Part shown: piece by piece, positions 37,902-47,562 of the stretch
How the letters are laid out: every line of letters starts with the position of its first letter
How positions within the stretch are numbered: position 1 is the stretch's first letter
NCBI RefSeq assembly: GCF_004137795.1
Contig: NZ_NWTM01000004.1
Span: forward strand, 124,001-188,000
Direction of reading: 5' to 3'
Source: Pectobacterium zantedeschiae
Lineage (GTDB): Bacteria; Pseudomonadota; Gammaproteobacteria; Enterobacterales; Enterobacteriaceae
Length of the DNA: 64,000 bases
Made by a program: the position numbers and the translations under genes
Notes under the pieces: model-generated
Database searches by the model: none
Told to the model about the DNA's origin: nothing
Seen by the model: only the letters and a program-made list of their open reading frames with translations

Positions 37902-40235
37902 TTAACGCTTTTTAAATGCCGCTGCTAGAGCGTCGCCCATTGCACTGTTGCCTGCGACAGGTGCGCTAGCAGGGCGTGGACGTGGTTTGCCGGCTGGCTG
38001 ACGCTGTGAGGTATTGCTGTCACCACGTGCATTGCCACCGCTACGACGTGATGCGGTGTCGCCCGGTTGCTCATCAAGCCGCATGGTCAGTGCGATACGC
38101 TTACGCTGTAGATCGACTTCCATCACTTTCACTTTCACGATGTCACCGGCTTTCACCACTTTATGTGGATCGTCGACGAAACGATCGGCCAGTGATGAAA
38201 TATGGACCAAGCCGTCCTGATGGACGCCGATATCCACAAACGCGCCAAAGTTGGTGACGTTGGTGACCGCGCCTTCAAGAATCATACCCGGCAGCAGATC
38301 GTTTAAGGTTTCCACGCCGTCGGCGAAGCTGGCGGTTTTGAATTCAGGACGCGGATCGCGACCCGGTTTTTCCAGCTCTTTGATAATGTCAGTCACTGTG
38401 GGTACGCCGAAACGTTCATCGGTGAAATCCGACGGTTTCAGGTTACGCAGCGCGGTTGGATTCCCCATTAACTCCTGCAACGCCTGTTCGGTCGCGGCCA
38501 GAATTCGCTCCACAATTGGATAGGCTTCCGGGTGAACGGTGGACGCATCCAGAGGGTTATTGCCGTGGTTGATACGCAGGAAGCCCGCGCACTGTTCAAA
38601 GGCTTTTGGCCCCAGACGGCTGACTTTCAGTAACTGTTCGCGGTTGTGGAAACGGCCGTTCTCATCACGCCAGGTCACAATATTTTGTGCCATCATGCGC
38701 GTCAGCCCTGCGACACGTGTTAACAGCGCAACGGACGCGGTGTTCAGATCAACGCCGACGGCGTTTACGCAGTCCTCGACCACTGCATCCAGTTTCTTCG
38801 CCAGCAGGCTCTGGCTCACGTCATGCTGATACTGGCCAACACCGATGGATTTCGGATCGATCTTCACCAGCTCCGCCAGCGGGTCCTGCAAACGGCGGGC
38901 GATGGATACCGCGCCGCGCAGCGATACATCCAGATCGGGGAATTCCAGCGCGGCCAGTTCAGAGGCGGAATACACCGACGCGCCTGCTTCGCTGACAATC
39001 ACTTTCTGCGCCTTGATATCCGGGAACTGTTTCTGTGTGTCGAGGAAGAAGCGCTCGGTTTCACGCGATGCGGTGCCGTTACCAATCGCCACTAGCTCAA
39101 CCTGATGTTTGAGGCACAGTGCGGCGATGATCGGTGCCGCCTTAGCTGCCTGACCGGTGTGCGGATAAATGGTGTCGGTCGCGACCAGCTTGCCGGTGGC
39201 ATCCACTACCGCGACTTTTACGCCGGTACGCAGACCCGGATCGAGACCCATGGTGGCGCGCATGCCCGCAGGCGCGGCCATCAGCAGATCGTGCATGTTA
39301 CGGGCGAAAACGTTGATCGCTTCGTCTTCGGCTTTTTCACGCACGCTGCCCATCAACTCGGTTTCAAGGTGCAGTAGGACTTTGATGCGCCACGTCCAGC
39401 TAATGACGGCGCGCCGCCAGCTGTCGGCTGCCGCGTTGCCTAGCCGCAGATTCAGATGGTCGATAATAATCTGTTCACAGTAGCTCTCACGCGGTGCTTC
39501 TTCGTGTTGCGGATCGGCGTTCAACGCCAGTTGCAGTACGCCTTCGTTACGCCCACGGAACATTGCCAGCGCGCGGTGTGAGGGCACCTGCGCAATCGGT
39601 TCGTGATGATCGAAATAGTCACGGAACTTCGCGCCTTCTTCCTCTTTCCCTTCTACCACGCGGGAAACCAGATGCGCGTTTTTCCACAGATAATGACGCA
39701 CTTTTGCCAGCAGCGTTGCGTCTTCGGCAAAGCGTTCCATCAGGATGTAACGTGCGCCGTCCAGCGCGGCCTTCACGTCTGCTACGCCTTTCTCGGCATC
39801 GACATAAGCCTGTGCCGTCAGTTCCGGCTCTTGGCTTGGGTCTTGCCATAGGCCGTCAGCCAACGGTTCCAGACCGGCTTCAATCGCGATTTGTCCACGC
39901 GTGCGTCGCTTAGGTTTATACGGCAGGTAGAGATCTTCAAGCTCGGTTTTGCTCAGCGTGCCGTTAATGGCGGTAGCGAGCTGCGCGGTTAACTTTCCCT
40001 GCTCGTCGATGGATTTCAGAATAGTCTGGCGTCGATCTTCCAGTTCACGCAGGTAACCGAGACGCGTTTCGAGCTGGCGTAGTTGGGTGTCATCCAGCCC
40101 GCCGGTCACTTCTTTACGGTAACGGGCGATAAAAGGGACGGTATTTCCTTCGTCCAGCAGGCGGACTGCGGCGTCTACCTGCTCCGTGCGCGCCTGCAAT
40201 TCGCTGGCGATAATTTGGCTTAATGAATCATTCAT
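37902..40235 (-). CDS. tex: Transcription accessory / RNA-binding protein Tex
   Basis: A 777-residue protein (E. coli YhgF: 773) with Tex N-terminal helical domains, a YqgF/RNase H-like domain ([21 protein letters not shown]), helix-hairpin-helix repeats ([25 protein letters not shown]) and a C-terminal S1 domain ([26 protein letters not shown]). It binds nucleic acid and affects transcription. The start [14 protein letters not shown] is chosen by homology, 24 bp inside a longer frame. In E. coli it neighbours feoABC and greB; here accessory genes occupy both sides. The C-terminal tail is Gly/Arg/Asn-rich and ends AAFKKR. Confidence 0.96.
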   Translation of the reverse strand: MNDSLSQIIASELQARTEQVDAAVRLLDEGNTVPFIARYRKEVTGGLDDTQLRQLETRLGYLRELEDRRQTILKSIDEQGKLTAQLATAINGTLSKTELEDLYLPYKPKRRTRGQIAIEAGLEPLADGLWQDPSQEPELTAQAYVDAEKGVADVKAALDGARYILMERFAEDATLLAKVRHYLWKNAHLVSRVVEGKEEEGAKFRDYFDHHEPIAQVPSHRALAMFRGRNEGVLQLALNADPQHEEAPRESYCEQIIIDHLNLRLGNAAADSWRRAVISWTWRIKVLLHLETELMGSVREKAEDEAINVFARNMHDLLMAAPAGMRATMGLDPGLRTGVKVAVVDATGKLVATDTIYPHTGQAAKAAPIIAALCLKHQVELVAIGNGTASRETERFFLDTQKQFPDIKAQKVIVSEAGASVYSASELAALEFPDLDVSLRGAVSIARRLQDPLAELVKIDPKSIGVGQYQHDVSQSLLAKKLDAVVEDCVNAVGVDLNTASVALLTRVAGLTRMMAQNIVTWRDENGRFHNREQLLKVSRLGPKAFEQCAGFLRINHGNNPLDASTVHPEAYPIVERILAATEQALQELMGNPTALRNLKPSDFTDERFGVPTVTDIIKELEKPGRDPRPEFKTASFADGVETLNDLLPGMILEGAVTNVTNFGAFVDIGVHQDGLVHISSLADRFVDDPHKVVKAGDIVKVKVMEVDLQRKRIALTMRLDEQPGDTASRRSGGNARGDSNTSQRQPAGKPRPRPASAPVAGNSAMGDALAAAFKKR

Positions 40236-40261
40236 AGGTCTGATATCAATCGTCATCAAGT

Positions 40262-40309
40262 TAGTGGAGTAAATAAGTAGTGGAATAAATAAGTATTGGA
40301 GTAAACAAG
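40262..40309 (+). repeat. Three tandem 16-bp repeats
   Basis: TAGTGGAGTAAATAAG, TAGTGGAATAAATAAG and TATTGGAGTAAACAAG follow each other directly. The array begins 26 bp upstream of the tex start codon, so on the tex mRNA or promoter it would lie in the leader or core promoter region. Confidence 0.9.
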
Positions 40310-40472
40310 TGAGGACAGTTATACGGATTGAGCGTGCAAAATGCCAGCCGCCGCCGTCTGGAAAGCGTGGAAGATCTCGGACTGTTCAACGCAACAATCT
40401 TTACCTAAATCAATATTCCGTCAGATTCTTGCAACCCACTCACGATTTTAGCGTATGACATACGTTGGCCTT

Positions 40473-40540
40473 GTGTCGCTGTAAATTAAGTGTCGCTGTA
40501 AATTGAGTGCCGTTTTAAATTGAGCGTCGCGTTAATCAGG
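40473..40540 (+). repeat. Tandem 17-bp repeats (three full, one degenerate)
   Basis: GTGTCGCTGTAAATTAA, GTGTCGCTGTAAATTGA and GTGCCGTTTTAAATTGA are consecutive, then a decayed fourth unit GCGTCGCGTTAATCAGG. It lies 80 bp upstream of the citrate synthase paralogue start. The sequence is unrelated to the 16-bp array. Confidence 0.88.
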
Positions 40541-40620
40541 GCGTATAGCACGGGGTTACCTATCCAAAGCCTGTGAGAGCGGACGGGAACAACATCATTA
40601 TTCGGGCAGGAGGAAGATTC

Positions 40621-41904
40621 ATGACAGTCAGAACGTCCACGTTGGCGGCAGAAGGGCAGGCGGATATTACGCTGGAAATGCGTTCCGGCGTATTGGGGAA
40701 AGCGGCGGTGGATATTCGCCCTCTCGGTGAACACGGGTTGTGCAGCTATGACCCCGGTTTCGCCAATACGGCAGGATGTGAGTCGGCAATTACCTATATT
40801 GACGCAGCGAACAGCGTGTTACTGCATCGGGGCTTCCCTGTCGAACAGCTTGCCGAGCAGTGCGACTTTACTGAGGTTTGTTATATCCTGCTGCACGGCG
40901 AAGCGCCTTCACCGGAGGCGTATGCGAAATTTGCTGATAACATTACCCGCCATACGCTGGTGCATGAGCAGATTACCCGGATGTTCAGCGGCTTTCGTCG
41001 CGATTCCCATCCGATGGCGCTGATGTGTGCGGTCGTTGGCGCATTGGCCGCGTTCTATCACGATGTATTGGATATCCACAACGCAGAGCACCGCGAACTG
41101 GCGGCAGTGCGATTGTTGTCAAAAATGCCGACGTTGGCAGCGATGTGCTACAAATACTCCGTCGAACAGCCGTCCGTCTATCCGTGTAATTCTCTCTCCT
41201 ATACTGGCAACTTCCTGCACATGCTGTTTTCGATTCCGGCAGAGAAATATGAAGTCAATCCGGTATTGGAACGGGCGATGAACCGCATCCTGATTCTGCA
41301 TGCCGATCATGGTCAATGCCCGTCCACCATGGCGGTCAGAGCGTCTGGCTCTTCTGGCGCGAATCCGTTCGCCTGCATTGCGGCTGGGCTGGCGTCGATG
41401 TGGGGGCCGCTGCACGGCGGTGCGAACGAAGCCTGCATGCACATGCTGGAAGAGATTAAAACGGTCGATCGCATTCCTGAATTTGTACGGCGTGCGAAAG
41501 ACCGCTGTGACTCATTCCGTCTGATGGGATTCGGTAACTCGGTCTATCAGCACTTCGATCCACGCGCGGCGATTCTGCGTAAAACCTGTTACGAAGTGCT
41601 GAATGAACTTGGCACGGAAGACAGCCTGTTGCAGGTGGCGATGGAGCTGGAACATATCGCCATGACGGATGCGTATTTTCTGGAGAATAAACTCTACCCG
41701 AGCGTCGATTTCTATACCTCCGTCATCCTGAAAGCGATGGGGCTACCGCCGTCGATGTTTACCGTCATTTCTACCGTTGGCAGGACGATCGGTTGGATCG
41801 CGCATTGGGATGAAATGCACAAACAGCAGGAAATCAGCATCTACCGCCCACGCCAAATTTATACCGGACAGCCGCGTCGGGACTATGTTTCTCAGAAGAA
41901 ATGA
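40621..41904 (+). CDS. Citrate synthase paralogue lacking the catalytic histidine
   Basis: A 427-residue GltA-like protein, exactly the length of E. coli GltA and alignable without gaps in most regions. CoA/oxaloacetate-site elements are kept: [14 protein letters not shown] (His265 with Met counted), YPSVDFYTS (Asp), [11 protein letters not shown] and RPRQIYTG (Arg). However the usual MGFGHRVYKNYDPR reads [14 protein letters not shown], so the catalytic oxaloacetate-binding His (E. coli His305) is Asn306 and the following Arg is Ser. CAGGAGGAAGATTC precedes the ATG. Classic citrate synthase activity is doubtful; a different or regulatory role is possible. The housekeeping gltA should be elsewhere (next to sdh). 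Confidence 0.85.
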   Translation: MTVRTSTLAAEGQADITLEMRSGVLGKAAVDIRPLGEHGLCSYDPGFANTAGCESAITYIDAANSVLLHRGFPVEQLAEQCDFTEVCYILLHGEAPSPEAYAKFADNITRHTLVHEQITRMFSGFRRDSHPMALMCAVVGALAAFYHDVLDIHNAEHRELAAVRLLSKMPTLAAMCYKYSVEQPSVYPCNSLSYTGNFLHMLFSIPAEKYEVNPVLERAMNRILILHADHGQCPSTMAVRASGSSGANPFACIAAGLASMWGPLHGGANEACMHMLEEIKTVDRIPEFVRRAKDRCDSFRLMGFGNSVYQHFDPRAAILRKTCYEVLNELGTEDSLLQVAMELEHIAMTDAYFLENKLYPSVDFYTSVILKAMGLPPSMFTVISTVGRTIGWIAHWDEMHKQQEISIYRPRQIYTGQPRRDYVSQKK

Positions 41905-41953
41905 TGTTTCTCAGAAGGGATAATGTTTCTCAAATGAAGGACTAATGCGATTG

Positions 41954-41985
41954 CCCCCTGATGCCGATGCTGCGGCATCAGGGGG
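41954..41985. terminator. Bidirectional hairpin between citrate synthase paralogue and chemoreceptor gene
   Basis: A perfect 13-bp stem CCCCCTGATGCCG / CGGCATCAGGGGG with a 6-nt loop between convergent genes, 12 bp from the chemoreceptor stop. GC-rich, without a T-run on the plus side. Confidence 0.65.
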
Positions 41986-41997
41986 AGGGGAAATGCG

Positions 41998-43665
41998 TTA
42001 GAATTTTTCCCAGTTATCCTGCGTGTTTCCTGCCGGAGCAAGTGCCAAGCGGGTCGGTTGTGCTTTCTTTGTCATCGGTGCGGGACGGGTTGCTGGCGTG
42101 CCTCGCAGGTGGAAATGGTTCATGAGTGTGACCAGATGGGACGACTGTTCGCTCAGGCTGGTTGCTGCATTGGCGGACTCTTCAACCAGCGTTGCGTTCT
42201 GCTGCGTAACCTGATCGAGCTGGTTCACTGCATCATGGATTTGCGAAATGCCGGATTCCTGTTCCTGCGTGGTCGTCCCGATCTCGCCGATTAAATCTGC
42301 CACGCTGCGTGCCTGACGTACCAGTTCATCGATTGTGCTGCCAGTGTCTTCAACCAGACGATTCCCTGCTTCAACTTTCTCGACACTGGTGTTGATCAGT
42401 ACCGCAATCTCTTTGGCTGCGGAGGCAGAGCGCTGTGCCAGTGAACGAACCTCTCCGGCTACCACGGCGAAGCCGCGACCTTGCTCGCCTGCACGAGCGG
42501 CTTCGACCGCCGCATTCAGCGCCAGAATATTGGTCTGAAAGGCGATGCCATCAATGACGCTAATAATGTCCCGGATTTTGTGCGAGCTGGTGGAGATCTC
42601 TTTCATCGTAATGACCATATCGCTGATGGCATCACCACCTTTCGTTGCCGTTTCGCTGGCCTGGCTGGCAAGTTGCGTGGCGCTACGCACGGTATGCGCA
42701 TTTTGACGAATGGCCTGACTCATCTGCTCCATCGATGCGGCGGTTTGCTGCAAGCTGGCAGCTTGTTCTTCGGTGCGTTGGCTAAGATTTTCGCTGCCTG
42801 CGGCGATTTGGCTGGAACCGGAAGCGATGGCTTCGCTGCTCTGTCGCACTTGCTCGACGATATCACCGAGGTTATTACTCATATGATGCATAGTGGCTAA
42901 CAGGCTGCTGTGATCGTCCGGCTTGATGTTGATATCGACAGCCAGATCGCCATCGGCCACCTGCCGGGCAATGTGGGTCGCATAAAGTGGTTCGCCACCC
43001 AGCTGATTTTTTAACGTGCGGGTAATCAACCAGGCTACGACTGCGGCCATCGCGGTGGCGGCAAGGGCGAGAATCAGCATGATGACGCTGCCGGATTGCG
43101 CGCTATGCTGGGCGTGGCTGACAATCTCGTTGGTATCCTGCTGTTGTGAGGCCATCATCGCGTCCAACACTTTAAACAGCGCGTTTTGTGCAGTCTGCAT
43201 CTCATTGAGAATAATAGCGTTACCCTGTAGACGCCGTTGTGGATCGGTGGATTGCACCAGTTCTATGGCTTTCAAAAACGCGGCAAGGTACGGCGGGCGG
43301 GTATCCTGAAACTGCTTCAACAGCGCGCTAGTTCCTGCGGTATCCAACTGTTGCCCCAGCTTTTTCAGGTTGGCGGTATTACGGGCGATTTGCTCATCAA
43401 CGAACTGCTTTTCCTGCTTGATTTGTGCAGGGTCCGTGCTAATCGCAATGTTGCGGATCAGGCGAGCATTGGCATCAAAACCGGCTTTAACTTCCTGAAT
43501 CAATAACATATTGGCTAGCGTAGTGCCCGAAAGTCGGTCAATGTCGTTACCCAGCCCAACCAGTTGGAGTCGTCCGAAGAATGCCACCATCAGGCTGATG
43601 ATGATAACCAGAGAAAATCCCATACCCAGCATCTTGCCGAGTTTGATTCTGTTCAGCATATTCAT
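41998..43665 (-). CDS. Methyl-accepting chemotaxis protein
   Basis: A 555-residue transmembrane chemoreceptor: first helix at residues ~10-30, a ~155-residue periplasmic four-helix domain, second helix ~190-212, HAMP ([20 protein letters not shown]), methylation helices and the highly conserved hairpin tip [44 protein letters not shown]. The protein ends NWEKF, resembling the NWETF pentapeptide through which CheR and CheB dock on high-abundance receptors. AAGGATGTTT precedes the ATG at 43665. The ligand is unknown. Confidence 0.93.
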   Translation of the reverse strand: MNMLNRIKLGKMLGMGFSLVIIISLMVAFFGRLQLVGLGNDIDRLSGTTLANMLLIQEVKAGFDANARLIRNIAISTDPAQIKQEKQFVDEQIARNTANLKKLGQQLDTAGTSALLKQFQDTRPPYLAAFLKAIELVQSTDPQRRLQGNAIILNEMQTAQNALFKVLDAMMASQQQDTNEIVSHAQHSAQSGSVIMLILALAATAMAAVVAWLITRTLKNQLGGEPLYATHIARQVADGDLAVDINIKPDDHSSLLATMHHMSNNLGDIVEQVRQSSEAIASGSSQIAAGSENLSQRTEEQAASLQQTAASMEQMSQAIRQNAHTVRSATQLASQASETATKGGDAISDMVITMKEISTSSHKIRDIISVIDGIAFQTNILALNAAVEAARAGEQGRGFAVVAGEVRSLAQRSASAAKEIAVLINTSVEKVEAGNRLVEDTGSTIDELVRQARSVADLIGEIGTTTQEQESGISQIHDAVNQLDQVTQQNATLVEESANAATSLSEQSSHLVTLMNHFHLRGTPATRPAPMTKKAQPTRLALAPAGNTQDNWEKF

Positions 43666-43760
43666 AAACATCCTTAATTTTTTGACATGCTATGAAGGTA
43701 TAACGGTGGGTGCTTGCTATCGTAACCGATGCAAGTAATGACAAGGTATTATAGCTATGT

Positions 43761-43961
43761 TTAGCATTTTCGGGATACATCGGCCACTCCCGCATTCAAA
43801 AACATATCGATAAGAATATCTTTAATATCGGCAGGAAAAGCGTTCAGTTGATCACGTAAATTACCGTGAGAGGGATTTCGTATGAAATGTGTGATCTGAG
43901 AGACAAAACGCGTTCCGCGTATCTCGGTTCTGAAACGATTGGCACGAAGGGAAGTGGTGCG
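43761..43961 (-). pseudogene. Start-less protein-like open frame, possible gene remnant
   Basis: Between in-frame stops the minus strand stays open for 66 codons and reads like a real protein end, e.g. RTEIRGTRFVSQITHFIRN and LRDQLNAFPADIKDILIDMF, ending ADVSRKC. There is no ATG, GTG or TTG near its beginning, and a second frame is also partly open, so it may be a decayed gene or chance. I recognise no family. Confidence 0.25.
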
Positions 43962-43985
43962 TTAGCCCTTCAGAGGCTAACGCAC
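43957..43985 (-). terminator. Hairpin after the OlsF-like gene
   Basis: Perfect 11-bp inverted repeat GTGCGTTAGCC / GGCTAACGCAC with a 7-nt loop, 7 bp after the acyltransferase stop on the minus strand. No clear T-run. Confidence 0.6.
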
Positions 43986-43992
43986 TAATCAA

Positions 43993-45708
43993 TCAAGAGG
44001 TTTTATCGCTGATAAAAGGGGCAATATAGCGCTGATAACGCTGTGGTTTAAAGCGGGAGATATCAATTAACACCAGACCGTCGATGCAGTTATTGAAATC
44101 GGGATCGATGCCAAAGTCGATAAATCGCACGCCTCCGGGCTCACACAGCTCCGAATACTGCTTGTAGAGTGTTGGAATGGCGCAGCCCATATTGCTGAGC
44201 ATGCTTTTCAACCGTGTGAGATCCTCTTGATAGTCGGTGCCTCCAAACTGTTTTAAGACATCGGGTAACGAGGCAGGGTAGGGGCGGCGTGATGTTGCCA
44301 TTGGCAAATCTGGCGAGAAGTGCAGCCGATAAAAAGCGACCAGCAAATCGCGGGCATTTGACGGTAAGGTGCCAGAAAGTGACACAGGACCAAACAGATA
44401 GCGATGTTCTGGATAACGCGCCAGATAAGCACCAATACCCAGCCACAGATAATCCAGTCCGCGTTTACCCCAGTATTTTGGTTGAATAAAACTGCGTCCC
44501 AGTTCAATGCCTGACGCCAGTATCGGGTCCATTTCGTCGCCGTACTGGAATAGACTGTGGCTATAGAGGCCGCTTTTCCCTTTTTCGGCGATCAGGCTTG
44601 CCGTTGAGATAAAGCGATAAGCACCCACAATCTCTAGCTCGCGATCGTCCCATAGGATCAGGTGCATATAGTCATCGTCATAGCTGTCCAGATCGCGGCG
44701 CTGACCGGAGCCTTCGCCCACGGCGCGGAAGGCGATTTCACGCAGGCGTCCGAGTTCACGCAACAGCGGTACGTAATCCTCTTCACCGCGCCGATACAGA
44801 TAGACCACTTTGCCATCCGGCGTGGTGCCCAGCGTTTCACACTCTGACAGCGCGCGCTTCAGCAGCACACGATCTTCGGCCAGCGCAATGGGCTTCTCAC
44901 CCACAAAGCAGCCAGGTTTTCCTTGTCCCAATCGATAAACATGTCGCCGGAAGCGGGCCGCCAGATCGTTGGCGTTCCATTCGCCTTGGCTCCAGGACGT
45001 ATAGGGAATTCTGGCTCCGATACGCAGTTTGAGAGTTTGCCCACGCTGACCGAACATTTCTCTGACTAGCAGAAGGGTGGACAGCGGGCGATAAATCATG
45101 GAGGAGAGATAGAACAGCGTACTGTTGCGTCCGCCGATATGGATGGGTACTACGGGTGCACGGGCTTTGCTTGCCATGCGGATAAATCCGTTGTGCCAAT
45201 GACCATCACGAATACCTTGCAGGCTGGCACGTGAAACCTCGCCAGCAGGGAATACGATGATCGCGCCGTCGCCTTCCAGATGCTGCTGGATGGCGCTGAT
45301 TTGCTGGCGTTTGGTACGGTTGTTGAAGTTATCGACGGAAAAAAACAGATTTTTGAGCGGGGCGACATAAGAGAGTAGCTGGCTGGCGACGATGCGGACA
45401 TCGGGCCTGACGCTGGCGACGGTGCGTAATAACGCCAGGCCGTCCAGTGAGCCAATCGGGTGGTTGGCGACCAGCACCACCGGCCCCTGGCTGGGGATAT
45501 TCTCTAAATCCCCCTCGACCATTTCGCAACTGAAGTTGAAGTAATCAAGGATCTGTTCGACCAGATCCAATCCTTTCAAGTGCGGGTAACGCCGCGCAAA
45601 TTGCTGCATTTCATTTTCAAATAGCAGAGAACGCAAAACCGTTTTCTGCCAGGGTGGCGTATGGCGATGCGGGGCAAGATCTTGCAGAATGGCGTCTAAG
45701 CTAAACAT
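43993..45708 (-). CDS. Bifunctional acyltransferase, OlsF-like (ornithine lipid synthase candidate)
   Basis: A 571-residue protein in two halves. Residues ~70-270 form a PlsC-like lysophospholipid acyltransferase domain: VVLVANHPIGSLDGLALL (His...Asp motif), VDNFNNRTKRQQ, IIVFPAGEVSRAS and VVPIHIGGRNS. Residues ~300-560 form a GNAT-like region (EIAFRAVGEGSGQRRDLDSYDDDYMHLIL; VGAYRFISTA; KYWGKRGLDYLWLGIGAYL). The same order is found in OlsF, which makes ornithine lipids by acylating ornithine and then the lyso-lipid. Function is inferred from architecture. It is a single-gene unit divergent from greB. Confidence 0.75.
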   Translation of the reverse strand: MFSLDAILQDLAPHRHTPPWQKTVLRSLLFENEMQQFARRYPHLKGLDLVEQILDYFNFSCEMVEGDLENIPSQGPVVLVANHPIGSLDGLALLRTVASVRPDVRIVASQLLSYVAPLKNLFFSVDNFNNRTKRQQISAIQQHLEGDGAIIVFPAGEVSRASLQGIRDGHWHNGFIRMASKARAPVVPIHIGGRNSTLFYLSSMIYRPLSTLLLVREMFGQRGQTLKLRIGARIPYTSWSQGEWNANDLAARFRRHVYRLGQGKPGCFVGEKPIALAEDRVLLKRALSECETLGTTPDGKVVYLYRRGEEDYVPLLRELGRLREIAFRAVGEGSGQRRDLDSYDDDYMHLILWDDRELEIVGAYRFISTASLIAEKGKSGLYSHSLFQYGDEMDPILASGIELGRSFIQPKYWGKRGLDYLWLGIGAYLARYPEHRYLFGPVSLSGTLPSNARDLLVAFYRLHFSPDLPMATSRRPYPASLPDVLKQFGGTDYQEDLTRLKSMLSNMGCAIPTLYKQYSELCEPGGVRFIDFGIDPDFNNCIDGLVLIDISRFKPQRYQRYIAPFISDKTS

Positions 45709-45882
45709 AAATCGTTCTCCGTAGCTCTCCGTGGCTAAAAGTACGGGATAGAAATGACATATTTATGTCTGTTGATAGATTATTAGCCAAAATTGTAAAT
45801 CTGTGTAATGAACGTGCGATTTTTTGCGCGCGGATATTTTGAAGAACGTGGTACTGACTAAGAGCCTAACGGGGTTATTGAC

Positions 45883-46362
45883 TTGAAAACCAATCTGATT
45901 ACCCGCGAGGGGTATGAAAAATTACGAGCAGAGCACGAGCATCTCTGGAATGTAAAGCGCCCGGAAATTACTAAAATCGTATCCTGGGCGGCGAGTCTGG
46001 GAGATCGCTCGGAAAATGCGGACTACACCTATAATAAGCGTCTATTACGCCAGATCGATCGTCGTGTGCGTTACCTGAGAAAGTGTCTGACGGAATTGAA
46101 AATCGTTGATTATTCACCGCAGCAGGATGGCAGCGTATTTTTTGGTGCCTGGGTAGAGATCGAAAATGAGCAAGGTGATGTGAAGCGCTTGCGGATTGTC
46201 GGCCCAGACGAGATCTATGGCGACAGTAAAGACTATATTTCGATCGATTCACCGATGGCACGCGCGATGCTGAAAAAAGCGGTTGATGAAGAGTTCACCG
46301 TGAACACGCCAGACGGCCCGCGTGAGTGGTTCGTCAACGCGATTGATTACGTTAAGTCATGA
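45883..46362 (+). CDS. greB: Transcription elongation factor GreB
   Basis: A 159-residue factor (E. coli: 158) that stimulates transcript cleavage by backtracked RNA polymerase. The N-terminal coiled coil carries the acidic tip (AASLGDRSENADY, residues ~37-49), and the C-terminal FKBP-like domain contains FFGAWVEIENEQG and YISIDSPMARAML. The start is TTG at 45883 (encoding MKTNLITREGYEKL), agreeing with family N-termini. In E. coli it neighbours ompR; here a siderophore cluster lies between them. Confidence 0.96.
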   Translation: MKTNLITREGYEKLRAEHEHLWNVKRPEITKIVSWAASLGDRSENADYTYNKRLLRQIDRRVRYLRKCLTELKIVDYSPQQDGSVFFGAWVEIENEQGDVKRLRIVGPDEIYGDSKDYISIDSPMARAMLKKAVDEEFTVNTPDGPREWFVNAIDYVKS

Positions 46363-46366
46363 GCGT

Positions 46367-46386
46367 CGCCCGGTTCACGCCGGGCG
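46367..46386 (+). terminator. Short hairpin after greB
   Basis: CGCCCGG / CCGGGCG, a 7-bp GC stem with a 6-nt loop, 4 bp after the greB stop, between greB and the convergent CitE-like gene. No T-run. Confidence 0.45.
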
Positions 46387-46430
46387 GATTCACCGCTGAC
46401 GTAAAAAACGCCATGTATCCTAAAACAGGT

Positions 46431-47312
46431 TTAGTTATCTGAATTTTGTGCCCGCAAGAGCTGTCTGGCCTGTTCAATGACGGGTAAGTCCACCATCTCG
46501 CCGTTTATCTGGAAAGCGTAGCTGTGTTCGGCCGCTTTCAAAACCTGTTTTGCCCAGTCTATTTTGCTGCTATCTGCCGTGAAAGCCTGCTGAACAGCAT
46601 CGATCTGTGAGGGATGGATGCAGAGTTTGGCCGAGAAGCCGATCGAGCGCGCATGTAATGCGTCAGCCAGCACTCGCTCATGGTGCGTGAAGTCAGGATT
46701 AACGCAATCTATTGGCGGCGGTAAATCAGCCAATCTGGACGCCAGTACAATACGGCTCCTGGCATACAGCAATGCGTGTAAAGATTGATCGCAATGGATA
46801 TCGAGTGAGAAATCTAGTGAACCAAACGCCACCCTTTCTACACCTGCGGCACAAATTTCTTCCGCATTATGTAATCCCCGAGCAGTCTCAATAATCGCAA
46901 TAATATTCACGTTTTCCAATCTATTACGACTTATCATTTTCCGCGCTTCATTCAACATTGCCGCGGACTCTATTTTCGGTAAGACAATTTCCTGTGTGGC
47001 TATTTCATGCCTGGATGCGGTTCTATTTCTTAATCTCTCTTTATTATTGAGTTTATTTAGAAACTCTATGTCTTGATTGAATTCTGGTGATCCAAATTTA
47101 TTTAAACGTATATGTTTTTTACAATTTATTTCAGAGACGGGAGTATCGTTTTCATACCACTGGATAATATTTTCTCTAGCCTGATTTTTTTCATCAGGAT
47201 GAACAGCATCTTCCAGATCAAATATCACCGCATCGGCTCCACAGCTGATGGCATGTTGAAAGCGATGAGGCGCATTTCCAGGCACGAAGAGGTAGGTCTT
47301 AGCGTGTTCCAT
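46431..47312 (-). CDS. CitE-like HpcH/HpaI-family lyase of the siderophore cluster
   Basis: A 293-residue TIM-barrel protein of the CitE/HpcH family: KTYLFVPGNAPHRFQHA at the N-terminus, ADAVIFDLEDAVHPDEK (metal/substrate Glu and Asp), IIAIIETARGLHNAEEI, RVAFGSLDFSLDI and KLCIHPSQIDAV. Relatives in siderophore clusters include AcsB of achromobactin, and functionally SbnG, an aldolase-type citrate synthase. A role in supplying or cleaving citrate or a related acid for the NIS synthetase is plausible. It is transcribed divergently from the biosynthetic operon through a shared 250-bp control region. Part of the gene (46.87-47.15 kb) is markedly AT-rich. Confidence 0.8.
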   Translation of the reverse strand: MEHAKTYLFVPGNAPHRFQHAISCGADAVIFDLEDAVHPDEKNQARENIIQWYENDTPVSEINCKKHIRLNKFGSPEFNQDIEFLNKLNNKERLRNRTASRHEIATQEIVLPKIESAAMLNEARKMISRNRLENVNIIAIIETARGLHNAEEICAAGVERVAFGSLDFSLDIHCDQSLHALLYARSRIVLASRLADLPPPIDCVNPDFTHHERVLADALHARSIGFSAKLCIHPSQIDAVQQAFTADSSKIDWAKQVLKAAEHSYAFQINGEMVDLPVIEQARQLLRAQNSDN

Positions 47313-47562
47313 GCTGTTCTCCTTTGCTTATTTAATTGATAAAAAATGAATTTATAAAAATGTAACTAATTAGTTGCGAATAAGAATGATACCTATTTAC
47401 ATTGTCGTTGGTGATATGCTAGCTTTCCGTTCATTATTTTTCAATCTATCAATCGCGACATTTTTATTAAGTTTCGGGATGTGTTAACCCGAGGTCTAAT
47501 GACACCCTTTTATACGTTACTGCAATCAATTATTACTTGTTTTATCGGTATGAGGAGTGGTT
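47313..47562. promoter_or_regulatory. Divergent promoter region of the siderophore cluster
   Basis: 250 bp shared by the CitE-like gene (minus) and the NIS operon (plus). It holds a perfect 12-bp palindrome AACTAATTAGTT at 47364-47375 and, overlapping its right, GCGAATAAGAATGATACC (47376-47393), which is Fur-box-like but only partly matches the GATAAT hexamers. Iron repression is expected for the cluster but not proven by sequence. Confidence 0.45.

Larger units (their letters stand above)
40236..40620. other. tex / citrate-synthase-paralogue divergent intergenic region with two tandem repeats
   Basis: 385 bp without a gene. It contains a 3 x 16-bp array next to tex, a 3-4 x 17-bp array closer to the citrate synthase paralogue, and about 150 bp of unique sequence between them. 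No operator known to me was recognised. Confidence 0.6.
43666..43992. other. Intergenic region between chemoreceptor and acyltransferase genes
   Basis: 327 bp holding the chemoreceptor promoter region, a 66-codon minus-strand frame without a start codon but with protein-like content (43761-43961), and a hairpin after the acyltransferase gene (43957-43985). No mobile element ends were seen. Confidence 0.5.

Noticed and set aside
40473-40540. Tandem repeats as a CRISPR array
   Set aside because: Units are adjacent without unique spacers, are only 17 bp, and no cas genes are nearby.
40621-41904. A 2-methylcitrate synthase (prpC)
   Set aside because: Length and sequence follow GltA (427 residues, type II), not the shorter PrpC, and no prp genes surround it.
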